Shown here: positions 41,618-50,257 of the stretch, one piece after another
Layout of the letters: each line of letters begins with the position of its first letter
Position numbering within the stretch: position 1 is the first letter of the stretch
Assembly (NCBI RefSeq): GCF_036013745.1
Contig: NZ_CP107880.1
Location: 4,650,001 to 4,714,000 of the forward strand
Direction of reading: 5' to 3'
DNA from: Streptomyces sp. NBC_00483
GTDB lineage: Bacteria; Actinomycetota; Actinomycetes; Streptomycetales; Streptomycetaceae
DNA length: 64,000 bases
Notes under the pieces: model-generated
Databases searched by the model: none
What the model saw: the letters and a program-made list of their open reading frames with translations, nothing else
What the model was told of the DNA's origin: nothing
Program-made: the position numbers and the translations under genes

Positions 41618-41716
41618 GGGTGAGGATCGCGTCAAGAACGCGACAGGGATCCAAAAGGTGCGCCGGGAAGTCTGGTCGGCAACGTAGTCAGCCGTACCCG
41701 ACCGGAGGTCTCACCC
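41618..41716 (+). promoter_or_regulatory. Structured nhaA leader, probable riboswitch
   Basis: GGGTGAG at 41618-41624 pairs perfectly with CTCACCC at 41710-41716, which ends right at the GTG start and lies beside the ribosome site GGAGG (41704-41708). Inside are stem GGATC/GATCC capped by GCGT-caagaA-CGC, and GCCGGGAAGTCTGGTCGGC, all within 99 nt. A long-range closing stem that can hide the translation start is typical of a riboswitch. Gene context suggests an ion signal: nhaA-linked RNAs in other phyla are known as Li+/Na+ riboswitches, but I cannot match this one to a named class with certainty. Confidence 0.6.
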
Positions 41717-43120
41717 GTGAGCGCGCCCAAGAACAAGCAGGACCGTAAGGCACTCGGCCGGCTCTCGCTGCCCGAGCGGACCTTCGTGGCCGACGCGCTG
41801 CGCACCGAGACCGTCGGCGGCGTCCTGCTCCTGGTGGCGGCGATCGCCGCGCTCGTCTGGTCCAACATCCCGGCCCTGCACCACAGCTACGAGGCCGTCA
41901 GCGATTTCCATCTGGGGCCCGGCGCGCTCGGCCTCGACCTCTCCATCGAGCACTGGGCCGCCGACGGGCTGCTCGCGATCTTCTTCTTCGTCGCCGGCAT
42001 CGAACTCAAGCGCGAGCTCGTCGCCGGTGATCTGCGCGACCCCAAGGCCGCCGCGCTGCCCGTCGTCGCCGCCCTCTGCGGCATGGCGACACCCGCGATC
42101 GTGTACGTGATCGTCAACGCGGTCGGCGGCGGCTCGATGAGCGGCTGGGCCGTGCCGACCGCCACCGACATCGCCTTCGCGCTCGCCGTCCTCGCCGTCA
42201 TCGGTACCTCGCTGCCGAGCGCCATGCGCGCGTTCCTGCTCACTCTCGCCGTCGTCGACGACCTCTTCGCGATCCTGATCATCGCGGTCTTCTTCACGGA
42301 CGACCTGAACTTCGCCGCGCTCGGCGGCGCGTTCCTCGGCCTCGCCGTCTTCTGGCTGCTGCTCAAGAAGCGGGTGCGCGGCTGGTACATCTACGTACCG
42401 CTGGCCCTGGTCATCTGGGGGCTGATGTACAACAGCGGCGTCCACGCCACCATCGCCGGTGTCGCCATGGGCCTGATGCTGCGCTGCCACCGCGAGGAGG
42501 GCGAGGAGCAGTCGCCCGGCGAGCACATCGAGCACCTGGTGCGGCCGCTCTCGGCGGGGCTCGCGGTGCCGCTGTTCGCGCTGTTCAGCGCCGGTGTCGC
42601 GGTGTCGGGCGGGGCCCTGGGCGACGTGTTCACCAAGCCGGAGACGCTGGGCGTGGTGCTGGGTCTCGTCGTCGGCAAGGCCGTCGGGATCTTCGGCGGT
42701 ACGTGGCTGACCGCCCGGTTCACCAAGGCCTCGCTCTCCGACGAGCTGGCCTGGCCCGACGTGTTCGCGGTGGCCTCGCTCGCCGGCATCGGCTTCACGG
42801 TCTCGCTGCTCATCGGGGAACTCGCCTTCACCGACGATCCGTTGCTGACGGACGAGATCAAGGCGTCCGTGCTGATGGGCTCGCTGATCGCGGCGGTGAT
42901 CGCGAGCGTGCTGCTGAAGATCCGGAACGCCAAGTACCGGGCCCTGTGGGAGGACGAGGAGCGCGACGAGGACCTCTCCGGGGTCCCGGACATCTACGAG
43001 GTGGGCAAACCGGAGTACCACCTTCGGATGGCCGAGATCTACGAGCGGAAAGCCGCGGAACACCGAAGGCTTGCGCAAGTGGCGGCCGGGGCAGGCGGCG
43101 AGGACGAGCGTCCGGCATGA
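41717..43120 (+). CDS. nhaA: Na+/H+ antiporter NhaA
   Basis: 467 residues. Eleven or twelve helices are visible. The ion-binding region is LLTLAVVDDLFAILIIAVFF, with the paired aspartates of NhaA, and the discontinuous helix signature is PTATDIAFALAVLAVIG. FFFVAGIELKRELVAGDL is another family block. It exports Na+ or Li+ in exchange for H+. The hydrophilic C-terminal tail (EDEERDEDLSGVPDIYEVG) is longer than in E. coli NhaA (388 residues). GTG 41717 is preceded by GGAGG within the structured leader. Confidence 0.95.
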   Translation: MSAPKNKQDRKALGRLSLPERTFVADALRTETVGGVLLLVAAIAALVWSNIPALHHSYEAVSDFHLGPGALGLDLSIEHWAADGLLAIFFFVAGIELKRELVAGDLRDPKAAALPVVAALCGMATPAIVYVIVNAVGGGSMSGWAVPTATDIAFALAVLAVIGTSLPSAMRAFLLTLAVVDDLFAILIIAVFFTDDLNFAALGGAFLGLAVFWLLLKKRVRGWYIYVPLALVIWGLMYNSGVHATIAGVAMGLMLRCHREEGEEQSPGEHIEHLVRPLSAGLAVPLFALFSAGVAVSGGALGDVFTKPETLGVVLGLVVGKAVGIFGGTWLTARFTKASLSDELAWPDVFAVASLAGIGFTVSLLIGELAFTDDPLLTDEIKASVLMGSLIAAVIASVLLKIRNAKYRALWEDEERDEDLSGVPDIYEVGKPEYHLRMAEIYERKAAEHRRLAQVAAGAGGEDERPA

Positions 43121-43184
43121 TCTGACGGAGAATCCGCGCAGTACGCGCATACGAAGCAGCCACAGAAGAACAGGGGAGTACGCG

Positions 43185-43694
43185 ATGAGCGCACCCGACG
43201 ACAACCCGGTCGGCGCCGAACGCAGCGTCGGCCAGCTGTTCGCATCGGCGACGGCCGAGATGTCCGCGCTGGTGCACGACGAGATCGCCCTCGCGAAGGC
43301 GCAGCTCAAAAAGGACGTGAAGCGCGGCGCGACCAGTGGTGGCGCGTTCATGGCGGGAGTGGTCGTCCTGACCTTCTCGCTGCCGATGCTGAGCTTCGCG
43401 CTCGCGTACGGGATCAACGCGTGGACCGGCGGGTTCAACGGCGACGGCGGCTGGAACATGGCCTGGTGCTTCCTGCTGTCCTTCGCCGCGAGCGTGGTCA
43501 TCTTCCTGCTGCTCGCGCTCATCGGCGTCGTCTTCGCCAAGAAGGCCAAGCAGGGCAAGGGGCCGCAGAAGACCGCAGCCTCGTTCAAGGAGTCGGCAGG
43601 CGTACTGCAGAACGCCAAGCCGCACCCCCGCGAGGTGACCGCGGACGGGCATGACACAAAGGCCATCGAGGCTGTGGCACGCTCGTCTGCATGA
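43185..43694 (+). CDS. Phage-holin-like membrane protein (DUF1469)
   Basis: 169 residues. VGQLFASATAEMSALVHDEI and LAKAQLKKDVKRGATSGGA form the amphipathic start; two helices follow (FMAGVVVLTFSLPMLSFALA, CFLLSFAASVVIFLLLALIG), then a basic tail. DUF1469 'putative holin' proteins are widespread in actinobacteria without phage links; function unknown. ATG 43185 was preferred over upstream starts that overlap nhaA. Its stop overlaps the next start as ATGA. Confidence 0.85.
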   Translation: MSAPDDNPVGAERSVGQLFASATAEMSALVHDEIALAKAQLKKDVKRGATSGGAFMAGVVVLTFSLPMLSFALAYGINAWTGGFNGDGGWNMAWCFLLSFAASVVIFLLLALIGVVFAKKAKQGKGPQKTAASFKESAGVLQNAKPHPREVTADGHDTKAIEAVARSSA

Positions 43695-44644
43695 CGGACC
43701 CTGCCACTCCTTCGGCCCAGCCGCCCGCGTCCTTCGTGCTCCTCGACGTTCCCGGCGGGCACAAGGTGACCCACCGGGACGTCGCGGCCAACGGCGCGCG
43801 CTTCCACATCGCCGAGATGGGGGACGGGCCGCTGGTCCTGCTCCTGCACGGCTTCCCGCAGTTCTGGTGGACGTGGCGGCACCAGCTCGTCGCGCTCGCC
43901 GACGCGGGCTTCAGGGCCGTGGCGATGGACCTGCGAGGGGTGGGCGGCAGCGACCGTACGCCGCGGGGCTACGACCCGGCGAACCTCGCGCTCGACATCA
44001 CCGGAGTGGTGCGCTCGCTCGGCGAGCCCGACGCGGCGCTCGTCGGCCATGACCTCGGCGGATATCTCGCCTGGACCGCGGCCGTGATGCGGCCCAAGCT
44101 GGTGCGCCGGCTCGTGGTCTCCTCGATGCCGCATCCGCGCCGGTGGCGCTCCGCGATGCTGGCGGACTACCGGCAGTCGCGCTCGGGATCGTACGTCTGG
44201 GGTTTCCAGCGCCCCTGGCTGCCCGAGCGTCAGCTGCTCGCGAACGACAGCGAGTTGGTGGGCAAGCTGGTCCGGGACTGGTCGGGGCCGCACCAGCCCG
44301 ACGACGCGACGGTGAAGACGTACCGGCAGGCCATGTCCATCCCGTCGACCGCGCACTGCTCGATCGAGCCGTACCGGTGGATGGTGCGCTCCCTCGCGCG
44401 CCCCGACGGGATCCAGTTCAACCGGCGGATGAAGCGCCCCGTGCGCGTGCCGACGCTGCATGTGCACGGCTCCCTCGACCCGGTGATGCGCACGCGCAGC
44501 GCGGCGGGCTCCGGCGAGTACGTGGAGGCCCCCTACCGCTGGCGCCTCTTCGACGGCCTCGGACACTTCCCGCACGAGGAGGATCCGGCCGCGTTCTCCA
44601 AGGAACTGGTCAACTGGCTGAAGGATCCCGAACCGGACCGGTGA
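43691..44644 (+). CDS. Alpha/beta-hydrolase, epoxide hydrolase type
   Basis: 317 residues. LVLLLHGFPQFWWTWRHQL holds the HGFP oxyanion motif; the nucleophile elbow LVGHDLGGYLAW has Asp, the mark of epoxide hydrolases and haloalkane dehalogenases; late VHGSLDPVMR carries the acid and GLGHFPHEE the base histidine. It likely opens epoxides; the substrate is unknown. Translationally coupled to the DUF1469 gene. Confidence 0.88.
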   Translation: MTDPATPSAQPPASFVLLDVPGGHKVTHRDVAANGARFHIAEMGDGPLVLLLHGFPQFWWTWRHQLVALADAGFRAVAMDLRGVGGSDRTPRGYDPANLALDITGVVRSLGEPDAALVGHDLGGYLAWTAAVMRPKLVRRLVVSSMPHPRRWRSAMLADYRQSRSGSYVWGFQRPWLPERQLLANDSELVGKLVRDWSGPHQPDDATVKTYRQAMSIPSTAHCSIEPYRWMVRSLARPDGIQFNRRMKRPVRVPTLHVHGSLDPVMRTRSAAGSGEYVEAPYRWRLFDGLGHFPHEEDPAAFSKELVNWLKDPEPDR

Positions 44645-44771
44645 GCCCTGTTTGGTGAAGGATTGCCGAGGGGAACGCCTGTGCTTCGAACGGCCAATTG
44701 CCCGGCGCGTACGCCATTTTGGGGAGTGTGAGGGCGGTTACCGACCATGGGGCAGGGGCACACGTCGGGGT

Positions 44772-44957
44772 ATGGGCTGGACGCACGACTACAGTGACGC
44801 AGCACGCAATCGCCGCCCAGCGATGACGCTGGGCTCTCCCCGGAGAGGAGCGCCTGACGGCTGGTCGGCGCACGATCCCCGGCTGGGCATTCCTCGCATT
44901 CTGCGGCGCCGCGCCCGGTGGGTGTCGGCGCGGATCCGGCACGGTGGGCGGGGCTGA
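44772..44957 (+). CDS. Small basic protein, hypothetical
   Basis: 61 residues, MGWTHDYSDAARN to a very basic end (PRILRRRARWVSARIRHGG). It lies alone in the 361-bp gap between the epoxide hydrolase and marP genes. Third-position GC is fair but not striking, GGGG 2-5 nt upstream is a poor ribosome site, and no family is recognised. It may be spurious. The remaining gap bases show nothing else I can name. Confidence 0.35.
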   Translation: MGWTHDYSDAARNRRPAMTLGSPRRGAPDGWSAHDPRLGIPRILRRRARWVSARIRHGGRG

Positions 44958-45005
44958 ACAGCCCTTCCGTACCTGGCGATCCGGCCGGGTTCCACGGCTG
45001 GTCGG

Positions 45006-46205
45006 CTACAGCGCGCAGGCGTCCGTGTCGACCTGCTGGTTCGCCGTACGGCCGCGCACGATGTCGGTGCTGATCTCGTCGCCGGACAGCGCGTAGCCCG
45101 TCTCCGAGTCGTCGAGCGACTTGGCGAACACCACGCCGTAGACGTGGCCGTCCGGAGTGAGCAGCGGTCCGCCGGAGTTGCCCTGACGGACCGTCGCGAA
45201 CAGCGAGTACACATCGCGGCGCACGGTGCCCCGGTGGTAGATGTCCGGGCCGTTCGCCGTGATGCGCCCACGCACGCGCGCGGGGCGGACGTCGTACGCG
45301 CCGTTCTCCGGGAAGCCCGCGACGATCGCGCCGCCGCCGCGCTGCGCGTCGGCCTCCGAGAACTGGAGCGGGGGCGCCTGCAGGGCAGGCACGTCCAGGA
45401 CCGCGATGTCGCGCTTCCAGTCGTAGAGCACGACCTTCGCGTCGTACTTCACGCCCTCGCCGCCTATCTGGACGGTGGGTTCGTCGACGCCGCCGACCAC
45501 ATGCGCGTTCGTCATCACGCGGCGGTCGGAGAAGACGAAGCCGGTGCCCTCGAGGACCTTTCCGCAACTGGGCGCCTGGCCAACGACCTTGACGATGGAT
45601 CGCTTCGCGTTGCGCGCCACCTGGCTGCCCGCGAGCGCCGGGTCCGGCGGCTTCACGTCGGCGATCGGCTCGTTCGCGAACGGGCTGAAGACCTGCGGGA
45701 ACCCGTTCTGCGCGAGGGTCGAGGAGAAGTCCGCGAACCAGGTGTCCGCCTGCGTGGGCAGCGCCTGCGAGACGCCCAACAGCACCTTCGAGCTGCGTAC
45801 TTCCTTGCCGAGCGTGGGCAGGGTGGTGCCGGCCAGCGCGGAACCTATCAGCCAGGCCACCAGGAGCATCGCCGCCACGTTGACCACCGCGCCGCCCGTC
45901 GCGTCGAGCGCGCGGGCCGGGGACCAAGTGATGTACCTGCGCAGCTTGTTGCCCAAGTGCGTGGTGAACGCCTGCCCGACGGAGGCGCAGACGATCACGA
46001 CGACCACGGCGACGACCGCGGCGGTCGTGGTGACCTCCGCGTCACTGGTGATCGCGTCCCACAGGAGAGGCAGCGCATAGATCGCGACGAGGCCGCCGCC
46101 GAGGAACCCGATCACCGACAGGATGCCGACGACAAAACCCTGGCGGTAGCCGACGATCGCGAACCACACGGCCGCCGCGAGCAGCAGGAAGTCCAGCACG
46201 TTCAC
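45006..46205 (-). CDS. MarP-like membrane serine protease (CvpA + trypsin-like domain)
   Basis: 399 residues. Four N-terminal helices of the CvpA type (VLDFLLLAAAVWFAIVGYRQ, VVAVVVVIVCASVGQ, VVNVAAMLLVAWLIGSALAG) are followed by a periplasmic chymotrypsin-fold protease with triad His in VMTNAHVVGG, Asp in WKRDIAVLDV and Ser in VRQGNSGGPLL. Cysteines in PSCGKV and at the end (DACAL) match the regulatory disulfide of M. tuberculosis MarP, which is needed for acid and oxidative stress survival by activating a peptidoglycan hydrolase. Last gene of the nth-nudix-marP operon. Confidence 0.93.
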   Translation of the reverse strand: MNVLDFLLLAAAVWFAIVGYRQGFVVGILSVIGFLGGGLVAIYALPLLWDAITSDAEVTTTAAVVAVVVVIVCASVGQAFTTHLGNKLRRYITWSPARALDATGGAVVNVAAMLLVAWLIGSALAGTTLPTLGKEVRSSKVLLGVSQALPTQADTWFADFSSTLAQNGFPQVFSPFANEPIADVKPPDPALAGSQVARNAKRSIVKVVGQAPSCGKVLEGTGFVFSDRRVMTNAHVVGGVDEPTVQIGGEGVKYDAKVVLYDWKRDIAVLDVPALQAPPLQFSEADAQRGGGAIVAGFPENGAYDVRPARVRGRITANGPDIYHRGTVRRDVYSLFATVRQGNSGGPLLTPDGHVYGVVFAKSLDDSETGYALSGDEISTDIVRGRTANQQVDTDACAL

Positions 46206-46277
46206 CGATTCACGCCCCGCCTTGCATCTCGCCTCGCCCCTGTCGGCCCCTGCTCGTGATTCACGGCGCCCACCCTG

Positions 46278-47048
46278 TCACGACCGCCAATCGAGTGGGA
46301 CCGTCTTTGATCGGTCCCAGGGGCGCTCCCACCCCGCGTAGTGCAGCAGCCGGTCGATCACGCCCGCGGTGAACCCCCAGACCAGAGCCGACTCCACCAG
46401 GAAGGCAGGGCCCTTGTGGCCGCTCGGGTGGACCGTCGTCGCCCGGTTCTCCGGGTCCGTGAGATCCGCCACGGGGACCGTGAAGACGCGCGCCGTCTCC
46501 GCCGGGTCGACCGCCGCGACGGGTGAGGGCACCCGCCACCAACCAAGTACGGGCGTGACGACGAAGCTGCTCACCGGGATGTACAGCTTCGGCAGCACGC
46601 CGAAGAGCTGGACGCCGCCCGGGTCGAGTCCGGTCTCCTCCCACGCCTCCCGCAGCGCGGCGTGCAGCGGCCCGTCACCGAGCGGGTCGCCGTCCTCCGG
46701 GTCGAGGGCGCCACCGGGGAAGGAGGGCTGGCCCGCGTGGGATCTGAGCGAGCCGGAGCGCTCCATGAGCAGCAACTCGGGTCCGCGCTCCCCCTCGCCG
46801 AACAGGATCAGCACGGCGGACTGCCGCCCGGCCCCGCTCTCCGGCGGCAGGAAGCGGCTGAGCTGCTCTCCGCGGACCGTGGCGGCGGCGTGGGCCACGG
46901 GGTCCAGCCAGGCGGGCAGGCCCTCGGTGCGGAGCGTCACGTCGAAGGGAGGCGGGCCACCCGGCCCGTACGCCCCCGCCGTGCCGTGCGCCCCGGCCGC
47001 CCCCTTCGCCCCGCCGCTCATCCCGCCGACCTCGCTCACGTGCTTCAT
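46278..47048 (-). CDS. Nudix hydrolase, CoA pyrophosphatase type
   Basis: 256 residues. The Nudix box is GALDPEDGDP, then ALREAWEETGLD (REAWEE core), preceded by LLMERSGSLRSHAGQPSFPG, which is the UPF0035 motif of CoA-diphosphatases (NUDT7/YeaB). It would cleave CoA or acyl-CoA to phosphopantetheine and 3',5'-ADP. ATG 47048 has GAGGGGG at 5 nt; an alternative GTG 47108 would overlap the nth stop as GTGA but its ribosome site is too close. Confidence 0.88.
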   Translation of the reverse strand: MKHVSEVGGMSGGAKGAAGAHGTAGAYGPGGPPPFDVTLRTEGLPAWLDPVAHAAATVRGEQLSRFLPPESGAGRQSAVLILFGEGERGPELLLMERSGSLRSHAGQPSFPGGALDPEDGDPLGDGPLHAALREAWEETGLDPGGVQLFGVLPKLYIPVSSFVVTPVLGWWRVPSPVAAVDPAETARVFTVPVADLTDPENRATTVHPSGHKGPAFLVESALVWGFTAGVIDRLLHYAGWERPWDRSKTVPLDWRS

Positions 47049-47104
47049 CGCCGCCCCCTCGCGGTGTGCTGGGCCAAGCCCCGACTGCCCTCCGATGCGG
47101 TCCG

Positions 47105-48052
47105 TCACGCCTCCCGGCCGGCCAGGGGCGGCGCCGGGAGCCCGCCCGCGTCCAGGTAGGACTGCGGGGGCTTGAGGCGCTGGCCGGGGAAGCCGCCCTT
47201 CTCGTACTTGAGCAGCTTCTCCGCCTTGTCCGGGTCCGTCTCGCCCTCCCCGTACGCCGGGCAGAGCGGGGCGATCGGGCAGGCGCCGCAGGCCGGCTTG
47301 CGGGAGTGGCAGATACGGCGGCCGTGGAAGATCACGTTGTGACTGAGCTGGGTCCACTCGCTCTTCGGGAAGAGCTCGCCGATCGCCCGCTCGACCTTGT
47401 CGGGGTCCGTCTCGTCGGTCCACTTCCAGCGGCGCACCAGGCGGCCGAAGTGCGTGTCGACGGTGATGCCGGGCCTCCCGAACGCGTTCCCCAACACCAC
47501 GAAGGCCGTCTTGCGGCCCACGCCGGGCAGCTTGACCAGGTCTTCGAGGCGGCCGGGCACCTCGCCGCCGAAGTCCTCGCTGAGTGCCTTGGCCAGGCCC
47601 ATGATCGAGCGCGTCTTGGCGCGGAAGAAGCCGGTCGGCCGGATCAGCTCCTCGACCTCCTCCGGGTTGGCCGCGGCCAGGTCCTCGGGGGTCGGGTACT
47701 TCGCGAACAGGGCCGGCGTCGTCTGATTGACCCGCAGGTCCGTCGTCTGGGCCGACATCACCGTGGCCACCAGGAGCTGGAAGGGGTTCTCGAAGTCCAG
47801 CTCCGGGTGGGCGTACGGGTACACCTCCGCGAGCTCGCGGTTGATCTTCCGGGCGCGGCGGACGAGCGCGGTGTGCGACTCGGGGCGCGCGGCCGTCTTT
47901 TTCGCGGCGGTGGGCTGCTTCGGGGCGGCGGCCTTCGTGGCGGACTTCTTCGGAGCGGCGGACGCCTTCTTCGCGGCGGCCGTCTGCTTCAGGGCAGCCG
48001 TCTTCTTCGAGGTGGCCGCCTTCGCGGCGGTCTTTTTCGCGGGCGCGGACAT
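47105..48052 (-). CDS. nth: Endonuclease III (DNA glycosylase/AP lyase)
   Basis: 315 residues. The helix-hairpin-helix [17 protein letters not shown] contains the catalytic Lys, [13 protein letters not shown] the catalytic Asp, and [17 protein letters not shown] is the C-x6-C-x2-C-x5-C 4Fe-4S cluster. It removes oxidised pyrimidines and nicks the AP site. Unlike E. coli Nth (211 residues), it has an N-terminal tail of about 60 residues made of K, A, T and P ([18 protein letters not shown]), similar to the TopA tail in this window. First gene of the nth-nudix-marP operon. Confidence 0.95.
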   Translation of the reverse strand: MSAPAKKTAAKAATSKKTAALKQTAAAKKASAAPKKSATKAAAPKQPTAAKKTAARPESHTALVRRARKINRELAEVYPYAHPELDFENPFQLLVATVMSAQTTDLRVNQTTPALFAKYPTPEDLAAANPEEVEELIRPTGFFRAKTRSIMGLAKALSEDFGGEVPGRLEDLVKLPGVGRKTAFVVLGNAFGRPGITVDTHFGRLVRRWKWTDETDPDKVERAIGELFPKSEWTQLSHNVIFHGRRICHSRKPACGACPIAPLCPAYGEGETDPDKAEKLLKYEKGGFPGQRLKPPQSYLDAGGLPAPPLAGREA

Positions 48053-48054
48053 CG

Positions 48055-48249
48055 CTAGGCGGCCTTCCCCTGTGCGGACACGGACTTGAGTACGGGCGCG
48101 GCCCCGATCATGCTCACCGACACGGTCTCCGACCCTCGGGTCACGGCCTCGGGGGCACCTTTCTGCGCCTGTTCGCCGACAGCGGAATCAAGGTCACCCA
48201 TCACCGCCACAACCCCCTTCGCCTGCGCTCTCACCGGCTTTTTGAACAC
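48055..48249 (-). CDS. Small hypothetical protein upstream of nth
   Basis: 64 codons from GTG 48249 to TAG 48055, ending 2 bp before the nth start. Codon bias is Streptomyces-like in the second half. TAGGCT lies 6 nt before the GTG, which could give a leaderless mRNA; an internal ATG ([15 protein letters not shown]) is an alternative start. No family recognised. It might instead be the nth leader. Confidence 0.4.
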   Translation of the reverse strand: MFKKPVRAQAKGVVAVMGDLDSAVGEQAQKGAPEAVTRGSETVSVSMIGAAPVLKSVSAQGKAA

Positions 48250-48360
48250 TCGGCCAGCCTAAAGCCCGGCACTGACATCCGCCCCGAAGCCGCCGGATCG
48301 CTCCACGATTGGCCCCCTCCCCCTCGGGTTGTGGCGCGGGTGCGGCAGACTTGTGTACGA

Positions 48361-48374
48361 GTGACTGATCACAC
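48361..48374. promoter_or_regulatory. Possible Crp-binding site upstream of crp
   Basis: GTGACTGATCACAC matches GTG-N6-xxCAC, close to the Streptomyces Crp consensus GTG-N6-GNCAC (one deviation), and contains the palindrome GTGA-ctga-TCAC. It lies 109 bp before the crp start and could serve autoregulation. Confidence 0.35.
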
Positions 48375-48482
48375 TGTTTGGACCGTCCGGCAAAATGGGC
48401 AGTGGAAATGATCGACAACCGGGGCGATCCGGTCGATTCGATCGGGTCCACTCCCGATGCAGGCGACATAGGAGAGAAACTC

Positions 48483-49157
48483 GTGGACGACGTTCTGCGG
48501 CGCGCCCCGCTCTTCGCGGCGCTCGATGACGAGCAGGCCGCGGAGCTCCGCGCCTCCATGAGTGAGGTGACCCTCGCACGCGGCGACGCCCTGTTCCACG
48601 AGGGCGACCCCGGAGACCGCCTGTACGTGGTCACCGAGGGCAAGGTGAAGCTCCACCGCACTTCCCCCGACGGGCGCGAGAACATGCTCGCCGTCCTCGG
48701 CCCCGGCGAGCTGATCGGCGAGCTGTCGCTGTTCGACCCGGGCCCCCGCACCGCCACCGCCAGCGCCCTCACCGAGGTCAAGCTGCTCGGCCTCGGCCAC
48801 GGCGACCTCCAGCCCTGGCTGAACGCACGGCCCGAGGTGGCCACGGCGCTGCTGCGCGCCGTCGCCCGGCGCCTGCGCAAGACCAACGACCAGATGTCCG
48901 ACCTGGTCTTCTCCGACGTGCCCGGCCGTGTGGCCCGTGCGCTCCTCGACCTGTCGCGCCGCTTCGGCGTGCAGTCCGAGGAGGGCATCCACGTCGTGCA
49001 CGACCTGACGCAGGAAGAGCTGGCCCAGCTGGTCGGCGCCTCCCGCGAGACGGTCAACAAGGCGCTCGCGGACTTCGCGGGCCGCGGGTGGCTCCGCCTG
49101 GAGGCCCGCGCCGTGATCCTCCTGGACGTGGAGCGCCTCGCGAAGCGCTCGCGCTGA
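48483..49157 (+). CDS. crp: Cyclic AMP receptor protein Crp
   Basis: 224 residues, exactly the length of S. coelicolor Crp. The cNMP-binding beta roll carries EGDPGDRLYVVTEGKVKL and the phosphate-binding cassette GPGELIGELSLFDPGPRTA; the dimer helix follows, and the winged helix has TQEELAQLVGASRETVNKAL as recognition region. Crp-cAMP controls germination and antibiotic precursor supply in Streptomyces (established). GTG 48483 has GGAGAGA upstream; an in-frame ATG at 48378 would add 35 unrelated residues. Confidence 0.95.
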   Translation: MDDVLRRAPLFAALDDEQAAELRASMSEVTLARGDALFHEGDPGDRLYVVTEGKVKLHRTSPDGRENMLAVLGPGELIGELSLFDPGPRTATASALTEVKLLGLGHGDLQPWLNARPEVATALLRAVARRLRKTNDQMSDLVFSDVPGRVARALLDLSRRFGVQSEEGIHVVHDLTQEELAQLVGASRETVNKALADFAGRGWLRLEARAVILLDVERLAKRSR

Positions 49158-49168
49158 CTCCACACGCT

Positions 49169-49255
49169 TACGTAGACGGGTCCCGCCACACCTCGTGGCG
49201 GGGCCCGTCTCCGTAGAGCCCCACAGCGACACACATAGCGGGACCCGTCTACGTA
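49169..49255 (+). promoter_or_regulatory. Competing hairpins between crp and sigma gene
   Basis: Segment A (49169-49186, TACGTAGACGGGTCCCGC) is perfectly complementary over 18 nt to C (49238-49255) and, with two mismatches, to B (49197-49215). A-B makes a tight terminator-like hairpin close behind crp; A-C makes a longer-range stem, and the two exclude each other. The arrangement looks like an attenuator or a duplicated terminator before the ECF sigma gene. Confidence 0.6.
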
Positions 49256-49277
49256 GAGGCACACAGGGGAGCTCTTC

Positions 49278-50180
49278 ATGACACAGCCGCCCGATCTCGT
49301 CACCCGTTTCGAGGAGGAGCGAGGGCGGCTGCGTGCCGTGGCGTACCGGATGCTCGGTTCGCTGAGCGAGGCCGAGGACGCCGTTCAGGAGGGGTGGCTG
49401 CGGCTGCAGCGGGCGGACACCGACGAGGTACGGAACCTGAGCGGCTGGCTGACGACCGTCGTCGGGCGGATCTGCCTGGACATGCTGCGCACCCGCACGG
49501 CGCGCCGCGAGGAGCCCTTCGAGCACGAGGCGCTCGGGCCCTCCGAGACCCGCGTCCCCGACCCGGTGGTCCGCCCCGCCGACCCCGTTCACGAGGCCGA
49601 ACTCGCGGACTCCGTAGGGCTCGCGCTGCTCGTCGTGCTCGACACGCTCGCGCCCGCCGAACGCCTGGCCTTCGTGCTGCACGACATGTTCGCCGTGCCG
49701 TTCGAGGAGCTCGCCCCCATCGTGGAGCGCACCCCCGCGGCGACCCGGCAGATGGCGAGCAGGGCGCGGCGCCGGGTGCAGGGGGCGACCGCGCCCCGGG
49801 ACACGCCGCTGGCCCGGCAGCGCGAGGTCGTCCGTGCCTGGCTGGCCGCCACGCGCGCGGGTGACTTCGAGGCGCTGCTGGAACTCCTCGATCCGGACGT
49901 CCTGTTGCGGGTCGACGCGGGCAGCGGCACCGCCTCCGGGCTGCTGCGCGGGAGCCTGGCGGTGGCCAAGCAGGCCGCGTTCTACGGGAAGCTGGCGCAG
50001 GCGGCGTACCCGGCGTTCGTCGGCGACGGCCTCGGCATCGTGCAGGCGCCCCGCGGCCGGGTCGTCTCGGTGCTCGCCTTCACGTTCCGGGGCGGCATGG
50101 TCGTCGGGGTCGACATCATCGCGGATCCGCCGCGGCTCGCTGCGCTTGGCATCGGGTGGGTGGGGCCCGGCGGCGAGTGA
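49278..50180 (+). CDS. ECF sigma factor with SnoaL-like C-terminal extension (SigJ/ECF41-like)
   Basis: 300 residues. Sigma region 2 is LRAVAYRMLGSLSEAEDAVQ with EGWLRLQR and LSGWLTTVVGRICLDMLR; region 4 is LAPAERLAFVLHDMFAVPFE and TPAATRQMASRARRRV. The last 120 residues form a SnoaL-like domain (LLELLDPDVLLRVDAGSG, GMVVGVDIIADPPRL), as in SigJ/ECF41 sigmas where it acts in place of a separate anti-sigma factor. ATG 49278 follows the competing hairpins, so expression may depend on read-through from crp. Confidence 0.9.
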   Translation: MTQPPDLVTRFEEERGRLRAVAYRMLGSLSEAEDAVQEGWLRLQRADTDEVRNLSGWLTTVVGRICLDMLRTRTARREEPFEHEALGPSETRVPDPVVRPADPVHEAELADSVGLALLVVLDTLAPAERLAFVLHDMFAVPFEELAPIVERTPAATRQMASRARRRVQGATAPRDTPLARQREVVRAWLAATRAGDFEALLELLDPDVLLRVDAGSGTASGLLRGSLAVAKQAAFYGKLAQAAYPAFVGDGLGIVQAPRGRVVSVLAFTFRGGMVVGVDIIADPPRLAALGIGWVGPGGE

Positions 50181-50257
50181 GGTGCGGGCCCCTGCGGTTG
50201 GCCCCGGCGGCGAGTGAGTTGCGGAGCCCCGCGGCCTTGGCCCCGGCGTGGGTTGCG

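Noticed and set aside
41711..44575. 954-codon minus-strand frame across nhaA, the holin-like gene and the epoxide hydrolase gene
   Set aside because: Antisense to three clear genes with good ribosome sites and domains.
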